Positions 8,156-17,658 are shown, counted from the stretch's first letter. The stretch: 64,000 nt of DNA from Leptospiraceae bacterium (GCA_016711485.1 JADJSX010000025.1:387328-451327), one strand, 5' to 3'. A program made the numbers and translations. The notes: a model not told the origin generated them from the sequence alone.

Positions 8156-8956
8156 ATGCAGACTATAATTAATTTATACAAAGAGAAATTTAATAAAAGA
8201 GAAAAAATTTCTGTTGTTACATGCTATGATGCTTCCTTCGCTAAAATAATTTCAGAAATAGAAATGGATTCAATATTAGTGGGAGATTCTCTTGGGATGG
8301 TAGTTCAAGGGTATAATAGTACTTTGCCGGTAACGTTAGATGAAATGATTTATCATACAAAAGCTGTAAAACGTGGTGCTCCTAATAAATATATTATCTG
8401 TGATTTACCCTTTTTGAGTTATCAAGTTTCCGTCGAACAAGGAGTATCCGCGGGTGGGCTTGCAATAAAGGAAACAGGCTGTGACGCGGTAAAGTTAGAA
8501 GGGGCAAATGAAATAGCATTGGAAACAATTCGCAGATTAACTGATATGGGAGTTCCGGTTATGGGTCATCTCGGTCTTACTCCGCAATCTTATCAAGTGT
8601 TGGGTGGATACAAAGTCCAGGGCAAGGACGAAAAGGGTGCTGAAAAAATATTGAATGATGCAGTTGCTTTGGAAAATGCGGGAGTTTTTTCTATTGTTTT
8701 AGAAATGTTGCCAGAGGTTTTGGGTGAAAAAATTACAAATGCACTTACTATACCTACGATTGGAATTGGGGCAGGTCGGCATACAAGTGGGCAGGTACTT
8801 GTGATCAACGATTTATTAGGTGTAAACGCTGAATTTAAACCTAAATTTTTAAAACGATTTGCTGATCTTAATACTATTATAAAACAAGCGTTAGTTGCCT
8901 ATAATAATGAAGTAAAAGACGGAAGTTTTCCCAGAGAGGAAAATATATTTAAATAA
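8156..8956 (+). CDS. panB: 3-methyl-2-oxobutanoate hydroxymethyltransferase
   Basis: A 266-residue TIM-barrel enzyme for the first committed step of pantothenate synthesis, transferring a hydroxymethyl group from methylene-THF to alpha-ketoisovalerate. Signatures are VVTCYDASFA near the N-terminus, VGDSLGMVVQGY (metal-binding Asp), LPVTLDEMIYH, MGHLGLTPQS and TIGIGAGRHTSGQVLV. I favour the ATG at 8156 because GGAG lies 7 nt upstream. A GTG at 8144 would overlap that site. No panC is adjacent. Repeat copy B follows within 20 bp of the stop. Confidence 0.93.
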   Translation: MQTIINLYKEKFNKREKISVVTCYDASFAKIISEIEMDSILVGDSLGMVVQGYNSTLPVTLDEMIYHTKAVKRGAPNKYIICDLPFLSYQVSVEQGVSAGGLAIKETGCDAVKLEGANEIALETIRRLTDMGVPVMGHLGLTPQSYQVLGGYKVQGKDEKGAEKILNDAVALENAGVFSIVLEMLPEVLGEKITNALTIPTIGIGAGRHTSGQVLVINDLLGVNAEFKPKFLKRFADLNTIIKQALVAYNNEVKDGSFPREENIFK

Positions 8957-8973
8957 AATAGGTTATTTATTTA

Positions 8974-9072
8974 CTCACTCACTGTACGCTATCGCTATTA
9001 ATTCATTAGAAGTTTCTAATATTCTCAAGATTTTCCTTCTTTCCATAAATTAACAATTTTGCGTAAGGTGAG
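8974..9072 (-). mobile_element. Miniature inverted-repeat element, copy B
   Basis: This 99 bp element is flanked by TTATTTA on both sides (8967-8973 and 9073-9079). The right end is GCGTAAGGTGAG. The left end is CTCACTGTACGC preceded by an extra CTCA, possibly a small local duplication. The minus strand encodes MERRKILRILETSNELIAIA before a stop, matching the core peptide of the other copies. It is the shortest full copy. Confidence 0.75.
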
Positions 9073-9210
9073 TTATTTAGTTAAAAGAGGATCGTTTTAT
9101 TTTGTTGAAGTTTAAAATAGTTAGCAAATTCTTAAAATATATTGCAAATAAACAGTGTTTTCATTCAATGAATAAAGGGAGAATTTAAGAAATAAGCAAG
9201 AAGGTAAGGT

Positions 9211-9888
9211 ATGGCAAAAAATCCAATTTTAGATTATATAAAAGAAAAATTAAATGCAAATAATGCAGCATCTTTGAATACACAACCCAAAGTAATTACT
9301 ATATCTCGTGAGTATGGTTGTCCAGGGATCCCAATTGCAAATGAAGTAGCGAAAGCTTTTTCCAAAAAAGAGGAATGGACTGTTATTGATAAACAAGTTA
9401 TAAAACAAGCGGCTGAAGAGTTTGATATTCCAGCAAAATTATTGGATGAAATTTCAAAATCAAAACCAAAAGGTATTTTTGAAGAACTTTTTATGGCATT
9501 TTCAGATGTTCATTTACCGAGTGACGTGAAAATCAAGACAACCATTGCACGTATACTTAGAACTATTGCACTTCATGGCAATGTAGTGATTCTTGGTAGA
9601 GGCGGTGTTGTTCTTTCACGTGATATTGAAAAATCTTTACATATTCAACTTCATGCTTCTAGTTCTTGGAGACTCAAAAGAGTAAAAGCATTAGAAAATA
9701 TTTCTTCGGATGCAGAAGCTATTGGTCGTATGAATGTAGTTGATAACGAGCGAGTTTATTTTAGAAATTATTTCGCTGGAGAAAATCTAAATTCTAATAT
9801 TTTTGATGTAAGTTTTAATTGTGAGTATTTAAAAGAAGAAGAAATAGTTCAGTCGATTCTTAAACTTGCAGAGATAAAAGGAATATAG
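9211..9888 (+). CDS. Cytidylate-kinase-like family protein
   Basis: A 225-residue cytoplasmic protein of the cytidylate kinase-like family (Pfam Cytidylate_kin2). The nucleotide-binding region reads ITISREYGCPGIPIANEVAK (about 29-48), with a P-loop variant GCPGIP in place of canonical GxxGxGK. WTVIDKQVIKQAAEEF and VVILGRGGVV follow as in the family. The true substrate of this family is mostly unproven, so nucleotide kinase activity is inference. It is followed closely by the amidase gene. Confidence 0.8.
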   Translation: MAKNPILDYIKEKLNANNAASLNTQPKVITISREYGCPGIPIANEVAKAFSKKEEWTVIDKQVIKQAAEEFDIPAKLLDEISKSKPKGIFEELFMAFSDVHLPSDVKIKTTIARILRTIALHGNVVILGRGGVVLSRDIEKSLHIQLHASSSWRLKRVKALENISSDAEAIGRMNVVDNERVYFRNYFAGENLNSNIFDVSFNCEYLKEEEIVQSILKLAEIKGI

Positions 9889-9917
9889 TTCTGGATTCTA
9901 AATTTTATTTTTATTCA

Positions 9918-11222
9918 TTGTTCCTCTTTTGTATTTCTTGTTTGTGCGACACGAGGCTTGCTCGCGCAAACTCTTATCAATTAGAATTGCCTGTAATTCC
10001 ATTTAATGATTTTATAAAGGATGATATCACAAAAAACAAAATCAAGGGAGAAACAAGGACTCGTTCTATTAACGCTTTAATTCTACATCATACTGATCTG
10101 AAGTCTAAGGAGGATTATGTTCTTGAGTCTTTAAATTCCGGATTTTTAGTTCACTTTATTGTTGGAAAGGATACAAAATACTACGGATGGTCGACTAATC
10201 CATATTTAACTCTAAAGGCAGTTCCAAAAATGGATTTGACAAGTCTTCATATATCAGTAGAGGGAACTGAGGAAGAAATTTTAAGCAATCAAAAACAAAT
10301 AGATGCTGTAGGCATTTTATTAAAAAAACTTTCTGATGATTTACAAATTCCGTTTAACAATGAGAATATTAATTTAAAGACAGGTGTTTTTACACATACA
10401 CAAGCGAAAAAAAAATTTGGTAATTTTGTAGATTTAAAGGAATGCGGCTCTGAAAAAATATTAAAACAAGTTTTACAAAGTTTTGGGGGGCAATATTTTT
10501 CTGAAGAAAACTGGGTTGGTCGATATGAACGGGATTGGGTATCGCGGAGAGAAAGAAATAATAATAAACTAAATCCTGAACCAGATTATGATCGGGGTAG
10601 AGGACTTACGACACAAAAGAAAATAGATCTAAAAGAATTGGAGAAAGACGAACATGGATTTACTCCAGAAAAATTTAGATTGAAGTATGTATTTAAACAA
10701 AAAATTATTCCTGAATGTATAGTTTTGCATTTTACTGCTATACCTAGTTTTCGTTTATCATTAGAAACTTTGGAGAAACGAAAGTTAGCCGCAACTATCA
10801 TGGTCGATAAAGATGCAAAGGCATACCAGTTGTTAGATGAATTGGATGATATGGCACAAGCAGCAACAGGAACAAATCAGAATTGTATTCAGATTGAAAT
10901 TGTCGGCAAAAATATGGATGAATTGTTGGTAAATGAAAAACAATCTGAGAAAGTTTCTAATCTCGTAAAGGAATTAGCAGAATTATATAAAGTCCCATTT
11001 AATAACCATAAAATTGAGGAACTAAGGGGAATATATTCTCATACGCAAGCCAAGAAAAAATATGGAGGTTCAGTAGCTCTTTATGGAAAAGATTTTGATC
11101 CAGGCGAACCTTACATGAAAAAAATAATTGAATCCATAGGTGGGAAGTATTATCCAGAGTCAGAATGGTTTGAGCGTGCAAGCGATGATTGGATAATGCT
11201 GAGTGCGGATTTTCAGCCCTAA
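9918..11222 (+). CDS. N-acetylmuramoyl-L-alanine amidase-like protein, two repeats
   Basis: A secreted protein with two tandem amidase_2-like domains that would cleave the amide between MurNAc and the peptide stem. Repeat 1 has the zinc-ligand pattern LHHTD, then THTQAKKKFG and ECGSEKIL (Cys). Repeat 2 has LHFT, SHTQAKKKYG and DFDPG, so it has lost one His of the HH pair and the Cys and may be inactive. The coordinates use the TTG at 9918. The frame stays open upstream to 9864, and a CTG at 9891 lies 8 nt after AAGGA. That start would add MDSKFYFYS and give a better signal peptide, cut near ARA-NS. Confidence 0.75.
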   Translation: MFLFCISCLCDTRLARANSYQLELPVIPFNDFIKDDITKNKIKGETRTRSINALILHHTDLKSKEDYVLESLNSGFLVHFIVGKDTKYYGWSTNPYLTLKAVPKMDLTSLHISVEGTEEEILSNQKQIDAVGILLKKLSDDLQIPFNNENINLKTGVFTHTQAKKKFGNFVDLKECGSEKILKQVLQSFGGQYFSEENWVGRYERDWVSRRERNNNKLNPEPDYDRGRGLTTQKKIDLKELEKDEHGFTPEKFRLKYVFKQKIIPECIVLHFTAIPSFRLSLETLEKRKLAATIMVDKDAKAYQLLDELDDMAQAATGTNQNCIQIEIVGKNMDELLVNEKQSEKVSNLVKELAELYKVPFNNHKIEELRGIYSHTQAKKKYGGSVALYGKDFDPGEPYMKKIIESIGGKYYPESEWFERASDDWIMLSADFQP

Positions 11223-11427
11223 ATTACTTTTCTAATCTAGAATACCAATTCTAAATTATATGCCATTTATCATAAATAAGTTCCGCTCTTTTTTACAAAA
11301 GGGGTATTCCCAATTGTCAAAAGAAAGTTATCTAATTTTAAATCACAATCTACTTTTGTAAATTTCCCGGGAAAATAAATTCTAACAATTTGATTGACAG
11401 ACTTGGTATAGAGTCCAACTTATAGTT

Positions 11428-11721
11428 ATGGATACAAGAGAATTTTTTGAGACAAAAATTTCAAATTTTAATGGGAATAATAAAGTAATCGGAGTTTTAA
11501 AGAGCGGCGAAGAGCGCGTTATTGTATTTGAAGTAACTGGATTAAATCCAGATCAAGTGCAGGATTTTTCGACTGGAATGATTTTTAATCTTTCTCAGTT
11601 TAATGAATTCAAAAACTACTCTGAAAAATTTATCTATAGTAAAACTAAAAACCACCATATAAAGCACAATGGTACTTATATTCATGGTGGTCAAAATGTG
11701 AAACGTTGGGCGACTAAATAA
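11428..11721 (+). CDS. Hypothetical 97-residue protein
   Basis: A small soluble protein, unrecognised. The N-terminal two thirds alternate beta-prone stretches (NKVIGVLKSGEERVIVFEVTGL). The C-terminus is basic and His-rich (KTKNHHIKHNGTYIHGG). There is no signal peptide or cysteine. It has a plain ATG with no good ribosome site, and an isolated TTGACA lies 28 bp upstream. It overlaps the convergent pyrE stop by 8 bp. Its independent position and intact frame support a real gene, but function is unknown. Confidence 0.55.
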   Translation: MDTREFFETKISNFNGNNKVIGVLKSGEERVIVFEVTGLNPDQVQDFSTGMIFNLSQFNEFKNYSEKFIYSKTKNHHIKHNGTYIHGGQNVKRWATK

Positions 11722-12268
11722 AGTCAGCTTTTTTGAATACAGGATACATCTTTACTCCTGAATCGAGTAAAGTTTCGTATCCTCCTTCTTCTCTATCTAA
11801 TATACAAATTCCAGATTCTACCTTTATTCCTGCTCTTCTAAGCGCTTCAACAGCTTTAAGAGTTGAGCCTCCCGTTGTAATTACATCATCTACTACGAGA
11901 CATGACTTTACTTTATCTATTTGTCCCTCGATTTCTTTTTTAGTTCCATGATCTTTTGTTTCTTTTCTAACAATCAGCGGGTAAACTATCTTACCCTGTT
12001 TGAAGTATTCTAAACTCAAAGAGTAACTAATCGGATCTGCACCGAGTGTTAAACCTCCGATTGACTCAGGCTTAATTCCTAATAATTGCGGAATATGCTC
12101 ATTAACCACATAATCTGCAAAAAGAGAAAGTCTATCAGGAACAAGAATTATTTCCTTACAATTAAAATAATGGTGCGATTTTTTTCCTGAAGCGAGAGTG
12201 AATTCTTGTTCAGAATACCTATATGCATAGGTTTTAATTAGTTTTTGTAATTCTTCTTTTTTATTCAT
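11714..12268 (-). CDS. pyrE: Orotate phosphoribosyltransferase
   Basis: A 184-residue enzyme of de novo pyrimidine synthesis that joins orotate to PRPP to make OMP. The PRPP-binding motif is CLVVDDVITTGGST (about 123-136). The flexible-loop region RKETKDHGTKKEIEG and the early FTLASGKKSHHYFNCK are standard for PyrE. The length is slightly short, as in spirochaetes. It lies 9 bp downstream of the VKOR-DsbA gene on the same strand, so they are probably co-transcribed. Confidence 0.93.
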   Translation of the reverse strand: MNKKEELQKLIKTYAYRYSEQEFTLASGKKSHHYFNCKEIILVPDRLSLFADYVVNEHIPQLLGIKPESIGGLTLGADPISYSLSLEYFKQGKIVYPLIVRKETKDHGTKKEIEGQIDKVKSCLVVDDVITTGGSTLKAVEALRRAGIKVESGICILDREEGGYETLLDSGVKMYPVFKKADFI

Positions 12269-12277
12269 AATTTAATA

Positions 12278-13528
12278 TTACTTTTTCAGTAAATGTTCCA
12301 CTAATGCTTTTAGAAAATTTGGATTAGGAGTTCCGGGATCAAGTGGTTTATTATTTACAAAAAGAGATGGTGTGCTTTGAATATTTAAAATTTCTCCTTC
12401 TTTAGCTTCTTGTAAAATATAGTTTTGAATCTCAGTGGAACCCATACAGGATTGGAATTGTTGCATATTAACACCGGACTTGTTTGCGATTTCTCTAACT
12501 GACGCTACAGAATGTCGAATTCCATTTTCATTGTCGGTGTAAAGACCTGTATAAATTTCTTTAAACTTCCCTTGTTTATTTGCGCATAATGACGCACTCG
12601 CCGCAATACAGGAGCTTGCACTCGGATCTTTTCTTTGGACTACTGGGTTACAAGTTCCATCAAGAGGAAAATTTTTATAATATACTTTTATTTGACCAGG
12701 AAAGTCAGCAAGAAGTTGGCGGATAATATGGCTTGCGTGCATACAATGTCCACAGTTGAAGTCAGCAAATTTTACGATTGTTATCTTTGCGCTAGAAGTT
12801 CCGACCATTGGGGCTTGCGATAAGTCAATTTTTTGGCTAGGACGTTTTTCGAATTCCTCAATTTTTGAAATTAAAAATGCTTTTTCTTTTTCTGGGTCAT
12901 CTACCATATTTCCGTTCTGATTCTTTGTTGAAAATTTTCCGACTCCGATTCCACATGCGTAAAAAAACAAAACGATTATTGTATAATTCAAAATATTATT
13001 AGAAATATTTTTTCCAGTAGTTAATTTAATTTGGCTCATGATTCCTTCCTTTCCTGAATAAGATTTAGCTTGAATATAGGCAAGTATGAATATACTCAAG
13101 GTTACAAGGTATGTTAAAGCGCATAATATACAGACAGTTCCGATTTGCGATACTGATATAATTAATAGAATAACATCAATTAGAATTCCAAAGATAGAAA
13201 CAAGTAAGAGTAAATTAACAAGACCCTTTTTTTTATCCTCTTCTCCTCTTAATATAGAAAAAAATAAATATCCACAAAATCCATAAAATGTAAATCCTAA
13301 ATGAGCAACAGCAACGTCGCCTAATACCGGTAAACCTCTGAAACCAGACCAAATACTTTGTGCAACTTTGCTACAAGAGTCTCCATCTCCTGTCGTCGAA
13401 CAAAGAGATTCTACAAATGCCCCTGCTGTACCAAAAAATTCCTGTATGAGTGCAATGCAAAGGGTAAGCCCAATGATTACTACTGCGATTCCGATATAAT
13501 TGTATTTATTCAAATTTTTAGTATCCAT
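12278..13528 (-). CDS. VKOR-DsbA fusion, periplasmic disulfide-forming protein
   Basis: A 416-residue fusion. Residues about 1-160 are a vitamin K epoxide reductase domain with four or five membrane segments, a loop cysteine pair (CSTTGDGDSC) and the quinone-side active site CILC. Residues about 240-416 are a DsbA-like thioredoxin domain with FADFNCGHCMHAS (CGHC active site) and the cis-Pro region TPSLFV. The fused thioredoxin domain oxidises exported proteins and VKOR re-oxidises it using quinone, replacing DsbB. Such fusions are known in bacteria lacking DsbB. It sits just upstream of pyrE. Confidence 0.92.
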   Translation of the reverse strand: MDTKNLNKYNYIGIAVVIIGLTLCIALIQEFFGTAGAFVESLCSTTGDGDSCSKVAQSIWSGFRGLPVLGDVAVAHLGFTFYGFCGYLFFSILRGEEDKKKGLVNLLLLVSIFGILIDVILLIISVSQIGTVCILCALTYLVTLSIFILAYIQAKSYSGKEGIMSQIKLTTGKNISNNILNYTIIVLFFYACGIGVGKFSTKNQNGNMVDDPEKEKAFLISKIEEFEKRPSQKIDLSQAPMVGTSSAKITIVKFADFNCGHCMHASHIIRQLLADFPGQIKVYYKNFPLDGTCNPVVQRKDPSASSCIAASASLCANKQGKFKEIYTGLYTDNENGIRHSVASVREIANKSGVNMQQFQSCMGSTEIQNYILQEAKEGEILNIQSTPSLFVNNKPLDPGTPNPNFLKALVEHLLKK

Positions 13529-13559
13529 ACTTTTTATTTATTTCTCCTAAATAGTAATG

Positions 13560-14132
13560 CTATTTTATTGGTTTGCCTTTTGACCAAAGTCCTTTGTATA
13601 TAATACTTCCGTCACTTTTTGTGTGTGTTCCTTCACCATCCGGTTGATCGTCTTTAAAATACCCATTGTAAGTGTCGCCTGTCGCATTGGTTAATACCCC
13701 TTTGCCGTTCTGGCGGTTACTTTTCCAAACACCGGTATATTTCCGACCGTCTGGCCAAATTTGTATTCCATATCCGTTCCGTTCATCATTTTTCCATTCA
13801 CCTAAATAAGACTCACCTTCGTGTAAGCCACGCGTCCAATATTGAATCCCATTTCCGTGCCTTTTACCTTCCCAAAAATCACCTTCATACTTCATATCTT
13901 GAAAAACCATTTTCCCTTTTCCGTGAGGTTTTCCATTGGAAACCATTCCTTTGTAGGAAGCACCATTGGGTAATACTATTTTGGATGATTTTTTGCATCC
14001 AAAAAGTAGAGAAGTAATTATTAAGAATGTAGTCAGCAATCTAAAGTATGAGAGCCTGCGTGAGTGTGTAAAAGGCTCTTGGAGCTTGACATTTATTAAT
14101 AGATGGACATCTTCTAAGGTATGCTCTAACAT
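13560..14132 (-). CDS. MORN-repeat lipoprotein
   Basis: A 190-residue predicted lipoprotein. The N-terminus has a hydrophobic stretch ending LLFGC (Cys about 46) after a 30-residue basic extension. About six MORN-type repeats follow, for example YKGMVSNGKPHGKG, YEGDFWEGKRHGNG, YLGEWKNDERNGYG and YTGVWKSNRQNGKG. MORN repeats form extended beta-hairpin stacks used in protein or lipid binding. AGGGG lies 7 nt upstream of the ATG at 14132, which supports the long N-terminus. It is immediately downstream of hisA on the same strand. Confidence 0.82.
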   Translation of the reverse strand: MLEHTLEDVHLLINVKLQEPFTHSRRLSYFRLLTTFLIITSLLFGCKKSSKIVLPNGASYKGMVSNGKPHGKGKMVFQDMKYEGDFWEGKRHGNGIQYWTRGLHEGESYLGEWKNDERNGYGIQIWPDGRKYTGVWKSNRQNGKGVLTNATGDTYNGYFKDDQPDGEGTHTKSDGSIIYKGLWSKGKPIK

Positions 14133-14149
14133 AAAGTAACCCCTAAAAA

Positions 14150-14881
14150 TTATTTCTTTGTATTGTCTATTGCTTCTTTTAAATCCAATTTTCCTTCATA
14201 GATAGCTTTGCCGGTAATTATTCCGTAAAGCGGACGTTTCGAGTCAATTCCAGATAATTCAATGATATCTTTTAGGGATGCAATTCCGCCGGACGCAGTT
14301 AGTTGGAAATTAAAATTATTTAAAATATGTTTATACGATTCCAGATTTGGTCCGCTCAAAGTTCCGTCATGTGAAATATCCGTGAAGATAATTTGAGTGA
14401 TACCTTGTTTGTCTAATCGTGTTAGTAATTCTTCATACTTTACTTGTGTTTTTTCTTCCCAACCGTTTACTCGAACAATGCCGTCTAACGCGTCTACAGA
14501 AATAATAATACGATCTGTTCCTATAAAGGTAAGAGCATCATCTACAAATTTGGGATCATTTACAGCGGCAGTTCCAATAATAAATTTATCAATACCAAGA
14601 GATTCGTAGTATTTTAATTTTTCCATATCTCTAATTCCGCCGCCGAGCTGAATTTTGACATTGGCTTCTTTTCGTATTCGGACAATACAATCTTTGTTAG
14701 TTGAGTCCGCTTTTCTTGCTCCGTTTAAATCTACTAAATGAATTAACTCGGCACCATTTTTATTAAACCCCTGTACAAGCTCCCAAGGATTTGAGCTATA
14801 AACGGTTTTTTGAGAATAATCCCCTTTATAAAGTCTGACAGCTTCATTGTCTAAAATATCTATTGCTGGTATAATTATCAT
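14150..14881 (-). CDS. hisA: ProFAR isomerase HisA
   Basis: A 243-residue TIM-barrel isomerase of histidine synthesis, which converts ProFAR to PRFAR. The N-terminal IIPAIDILDNEAVRLYKGDY carries the catalytic Asp and phosphate-binding features. IQLGGGIRDMEKL, the second half GITQIIFTDISHDGTLSGPN and TASGGIASLKDI are all conserved. It is the third gene of a hisB-hisH-hisA run. hisF is not in the window. Confidence 0.95.
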   Translation of the reverse strand: MIIIPAIDILDNEAVRLYKGDYSQKTVYSSNPWELVQGFNKNGAELIHLVDLNGARKADSTNKDCIVRIRKEANVKIQLGGGIRDMEKLKYYESLGIDKFIIGTAAVNDPKFVDDALTFIGTDRIIISVDALDGIVRVNGWEEKTQVKYEELLTRLDKQGITQIIFTDISHDGTLSGPNLESYKHILNNFNFQLTASGGIASLKDIIELSGIDSKRPLYGIITGKAIYEGKLDLKEAIDNTKK

Positions 14882-14894
14882 ATGTTAAAATGCC

Positions 14895-15530
14895 TCAATT
14901 TGGATTTGCAATCCGAATAAAATTTCTTAAAATTTTAAGACCTTCTTTGTCGGATTTTTCTGGATGGAACTGTGTTCCGAATATATTATTTCTTTCTACA
15001 ATAACTGGAAATTTTTCTTCCGCATAACTGCAATTAGCTGTAATGGCCGAGGAGTCTGCATCTACTGGACGATAGGAATGTATAAAATACATATATTCAC
15101 CATTTTGTACATCCTCCAATAATTTAGAATTTTTTTTGTTATTGAATATCAATTTGTTCCAACCCATATGTGGAACTTTGTAACTTCTTAACTTAAACTT
15201 TCTTACATGACCTTTGATTAATCCTAAACCACTAATTAATTTTTCATTTACAGTAGATTCTTCTGAGTCTTCAAACAATATCTGAAATCCAATACAAATT
15301 CCGAAAAGTGGAATCTGTTTTTCGATTGCTTTATGGATAGATTCTATGAATCCAAGTTCACCCAGATTAAACATCGCTTTTTCGAAAGCACCATCTCCTG
15401 GTAAAACTATTCCACTAGCGTTTTCCAAATCTTTTGGATCTGTCGTTAATTTAAAATCATTGGTATAGAGGCTAATCGCTTTTAGGCACGAATGGATATT
15501 TCCCATTCCAAAATCAATTACAGCAATCAT
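14895..15530 (-). CDS. hisH: Imidazole glycerol phosphate synthase glutaminase subunit
   Basis: A 211-residue class I glutamine amidotransferase that feeds ammonia to HisF. The N-terminus [15 protein letters not shown], the oxyanion region [11 protein letters not shown], the nucleophile loop [11 protein letters not shown] (Cys) and the C-terminal [11 protein letters not shown] (His, Glu) complete the catalytic triad. The start overlaps the hisB stop by 4 bp (ATGA type), indicating translational coupling. Confidence 0.95.
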   Translation of the reverse strand: MIAVIDFGMGNIHSCLKAISLYTNDFKLTTDPKDLENASGIVLPGDGAFEKAMFNLGELGFIESIHKAIEKQIPLFGICIGFQILFEDSEESTVNEKLISGLGLIKGHVRKFKLRSYKVPHMGWNKLIFNNKKNSKLLEDVQNGEYMYFIHSYRPVDADSSAITANCSYAEEKFPVIVERNNIFGTQFHPEKSDKEGLKILRNFIRIANPN

Positions 15531-16150
15531 TCTAACATTCCTTTTGTTGATGGAATTACTCCCGCTGCATTTTCATCAAAGGCAATTGCTTGTCTTAAGG
15601 CACGCCCTAGACCTTTAAATATTGATTCGTGGATATGGTGTCGATTTTCTCCATATTGTACAACTACATGTAAATTCATTTTGGCATTGAGCGCAAATTT
15701 CTGTAAAAACTCAAGAGTCAATTCCGCATCGTAAATGCCAAATTTTCCTTCTAACTTTGGTCCTGTGTATTTGAAATAGAATCTACCACCTAAATCAACG
15801 GCTACAGTCGTTAATACTTCATCCATTGGAATTGTAAAATGTCCATATCGATTAATTCCAGACTTGTCTCCTAGGTGTTTATGAAGGGTTGAGCCTAGTA
15901 AAATAGCTGTATCCTCTACACTGTGATGGCAATCGATTTCTATGTCACCGCGTAGCCAAATGTCCATGTCGATTTGACCATGTTTGGCAATATGTGATAA
16001 CATATGTTCAAAAAAAGGAATTTCTGTATCAAAGTGATAGTTTCCTTTACCACGTAGATTTAGAGAGAGTTTTATATCTGTTTCGGAGGTTTTTCGTGCT
16101 TCTGCTGACATAGCACTATTGACAATCTTTGTAGGATATTTAATTGTCAA
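15527..16150 (-). CDS. hisB: Imidazoleglycerol-phosphate dehydratase
   Basis: A monofunctional HisB of about 200 residues that dehydrates IGP to imidazole acetol-phosphate. The manganese-binding motifs are [14 protein letters not shown] and [17 protein letters not shown], and [13 protein letters not shown] is also present. The coordinates use a TTG at 16150. The family normally starts closer to [13 protein letters not shown], whose ATG lies at 16111. Neither has a clear ribosome site. First gene of the his run. A two-part hairpin lies 41 bp upstream. Confidence 0.92.
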   Translation of the reverse strand: MTIKYPTKIVNSAMSAEARKTSETDIKLSLNLRGKGNYHFDTEIPFFEHMLSHIAKHGQIDMDIWLRGDIEIDCHHSVEDTAILLGSTLHKHLGDKSGINRYGHFTIPMDEVLTTVAVDLGGRFYFKYTGPKLEGKFGIYDAELTLEFLQKFALNAKMNLHVVVQYGENRHHIHESIFKGLGRALRQAIAFDENAAGVIPSTKGMLE

Positions 16151-16190
16151 TCATAGTACATTTTTTTTGCGAGCTGTTTGAGTCTATACA

Positions 16191-16239
16191 ACGACCAAAG
16201 TCCTTGTCTAGGATTGAATTCCTAGGGAAAATTGGTCGT
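16191..16239. promoter_or_regulatory. Nested hairpin upstream of hisB
   Basis: ACGACCAA (16191-16198) pairs exactly with TTGGTCGT (16232-16239), and inside it CTAGGA (16208-16213) pairs with TCCTAG (16220-16225). It lies between the stop of the upstream lipoprotein gene and the start of hisB, all on the minus strand. There is no U-run. It could be a terminator stem, an mRNA-stabilising stem or part of a his leader. No His-rich leader peptide was found. Confidence 0.5.
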
Positions 16240-16268
16240 GCATTACTATTGAAAATTCAGTCTGGATT

Positions 16269-16889
16269 CTATTGAGCAGATTCGGAAAAGTTTAATTCAT
16301 TCAAATAGAAAAGGGTATTATCAGTAAAATTACTAATAATATTTTGTTCTGGTTTTTCAACAGAATCTCCATTTTTTACTCTTAATACTAATGGGATTAT
16401 TCCTACTAGAGTTGTAGAACTTTGGTAGAATTTGTCGTATCTTTTTAATTTTCCATCAACGTAATAATCAACTAACATAGAAAGTTTGTTTTGTTTAAAA
16501 GCTGGGATAAGACCAGGAATAGGGATTGGAAAAGGTATCAATGCAGTAGCCAAGAAAGGTATGTAAGATACACCATACAACCAGCGATTTTCAAAAACGT
16601 CGATTGGTTTTAGATGTATTTCTAAGTGATGCTTATCTGCTTTGTCTAGTTTTTCATTGACATCAAGCACATTTACAGCTTGAAAAAGTCCTGATTTATC
16701 CATCTTTTCTTTTACAATCTGATTGTATTCTTTCAGGTCATCTTTATTATCAATCCCAGTAATTCGAAAAGAGATAGTTTCAATTTTGGTTTTCGGTTTA
16801 ATTGCCCTGATTCTAGGCAGTTCATCATTAACATAAGTGTAGCAGGAAATCATGTTTGTCAAAATGACAAAAAGTAATAGTTTTTTCAT
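16269..16889 (-). CDS. Predicted lipoprotein, unknown function
   Basis: A 206-residue predicted lipoprotein. The signal MKKLLLFVILTNMISC ends in the lipidated Cys16. I place the start at 16889, where GGAG lies 7 nt upstream, although the frame is open to 16934. The mature protein has beta-rich segments and a central hydrophobic, Pro-rich stretch (FLATALIPFPIPIPGLIP) that may touch the membrane. It resembles conserved hypothetical lipoproteins of Leptospira in style only. It lies upstream of hisB on the same strand. Confidence 0.7.
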   Translation of the reverse strand: MKKLLLFVILTNMISCYTYVNDELPRIRAIKPKTKIETISFRITGIDNKDDLKEYNQIVKEKMDKSGLFQAVNVLDVNEKLDKADKHHLEIHLKPIDVFENRWLYGVSYIPFLATALIPFPIPIPGLIPAFKQNKLSMLVDYYVDGKLKRYDKFYQSSTTLVGIIPLVLRVKNGDSVEKPEQNIISNFTDNTLFYLNELNFSESAQ

Positions 16890-17035
16890 CCAATAACTCC
16901 AGAATAGAATTCTAGCACAGGTTAAAATTGGCAAAGGAATTGTCTAGGAAATAATTAATACCCATTAGATTCTTTCTTAGATTCAATCAATTTTTAGTTG
17001 CAACCGATACTTTTTGAGACAAATCTATTCCCCAA

Positions 17036-17530
17036 ATGCATAATACTCTTCCAAATTCCGGTAAATTTCTATCTTCTACTATTTCTTTTTTCTTGATCCT
17101 GGTCTGGATTAGTAATGATCATTTCGGAAAGTTTTTATTTCACAATGAATTTACGGGTAAATTAAGTGACATAACTGGACTTATTGTTTTTCCATTCCTT
17201 TTAACCAATCTAGCTTTTATAATAAGTTTCCGTAAATTACCAGAAGGTATACTTTTTTTTCTAGCTAATCTATCAATTGTTACTTTATTTTTTATTATTA
17301 ACTGGAGCCAAGATTGGAGTTACTGGATTTATGCAAAATTTTTCGGAAATCAAAATGGGGTAGCAGATAAGACTGATTTGCTGTGTATTCCTTTTACTAT
17401 TTTTGCGAATATTTATTTATACAAAAAATATTCGATTCAAGACATTCCTGTAACTCTTCGAATAAAGGTTTTGAATGTAATTGCCATTATCCTTTCTACT
17501 ATTGCATTTATGAATACTTCAAATCCATGA
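17036..17530 (+). CDS. Four-helix integral membrane protein, unknown function
   Basis: A 164-residue inner-membrane protein with four hydrophobic segments near residues 12-27, 45-65, 70-90 and 145-160. It contains NDHFGKFLFHN followed by FTGKLSDITGLIVFP. This 'N-hF-K-N-TGKLSD-GL' pattern is seen in a family of uncharacterised bacterial membrane proteins. There is no catalytic motif I can name. It stands alone between divergent and co-directional genes. Confidence 0.65.
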   Translation: MHNTLPNSGKFLSSTISFFLILVWISNDHFGKFLFHNEFTGKLSDITGLIVFPFLLTNLAFIISFRKLPEGILFFLANLSIVTLFFIINWSQDWSYWIYAKFFGNQNGVADKTDLLCIPFTIFANIYLYKKYSIQDIPVTLRIKVLNVIAIILSTIAFMNTSNP

Positions 17531-17658
17531 AGCGTTTTTAATGATTAAACCAACATTCATAAAATTTCAATGGATGATATAGAGATAAAAAAATTGTATG
17601 TATTTTAATTATAAAAAAATGTTGTCTACCGAGTATTTAGAGTTAGTCATTAACTGCA

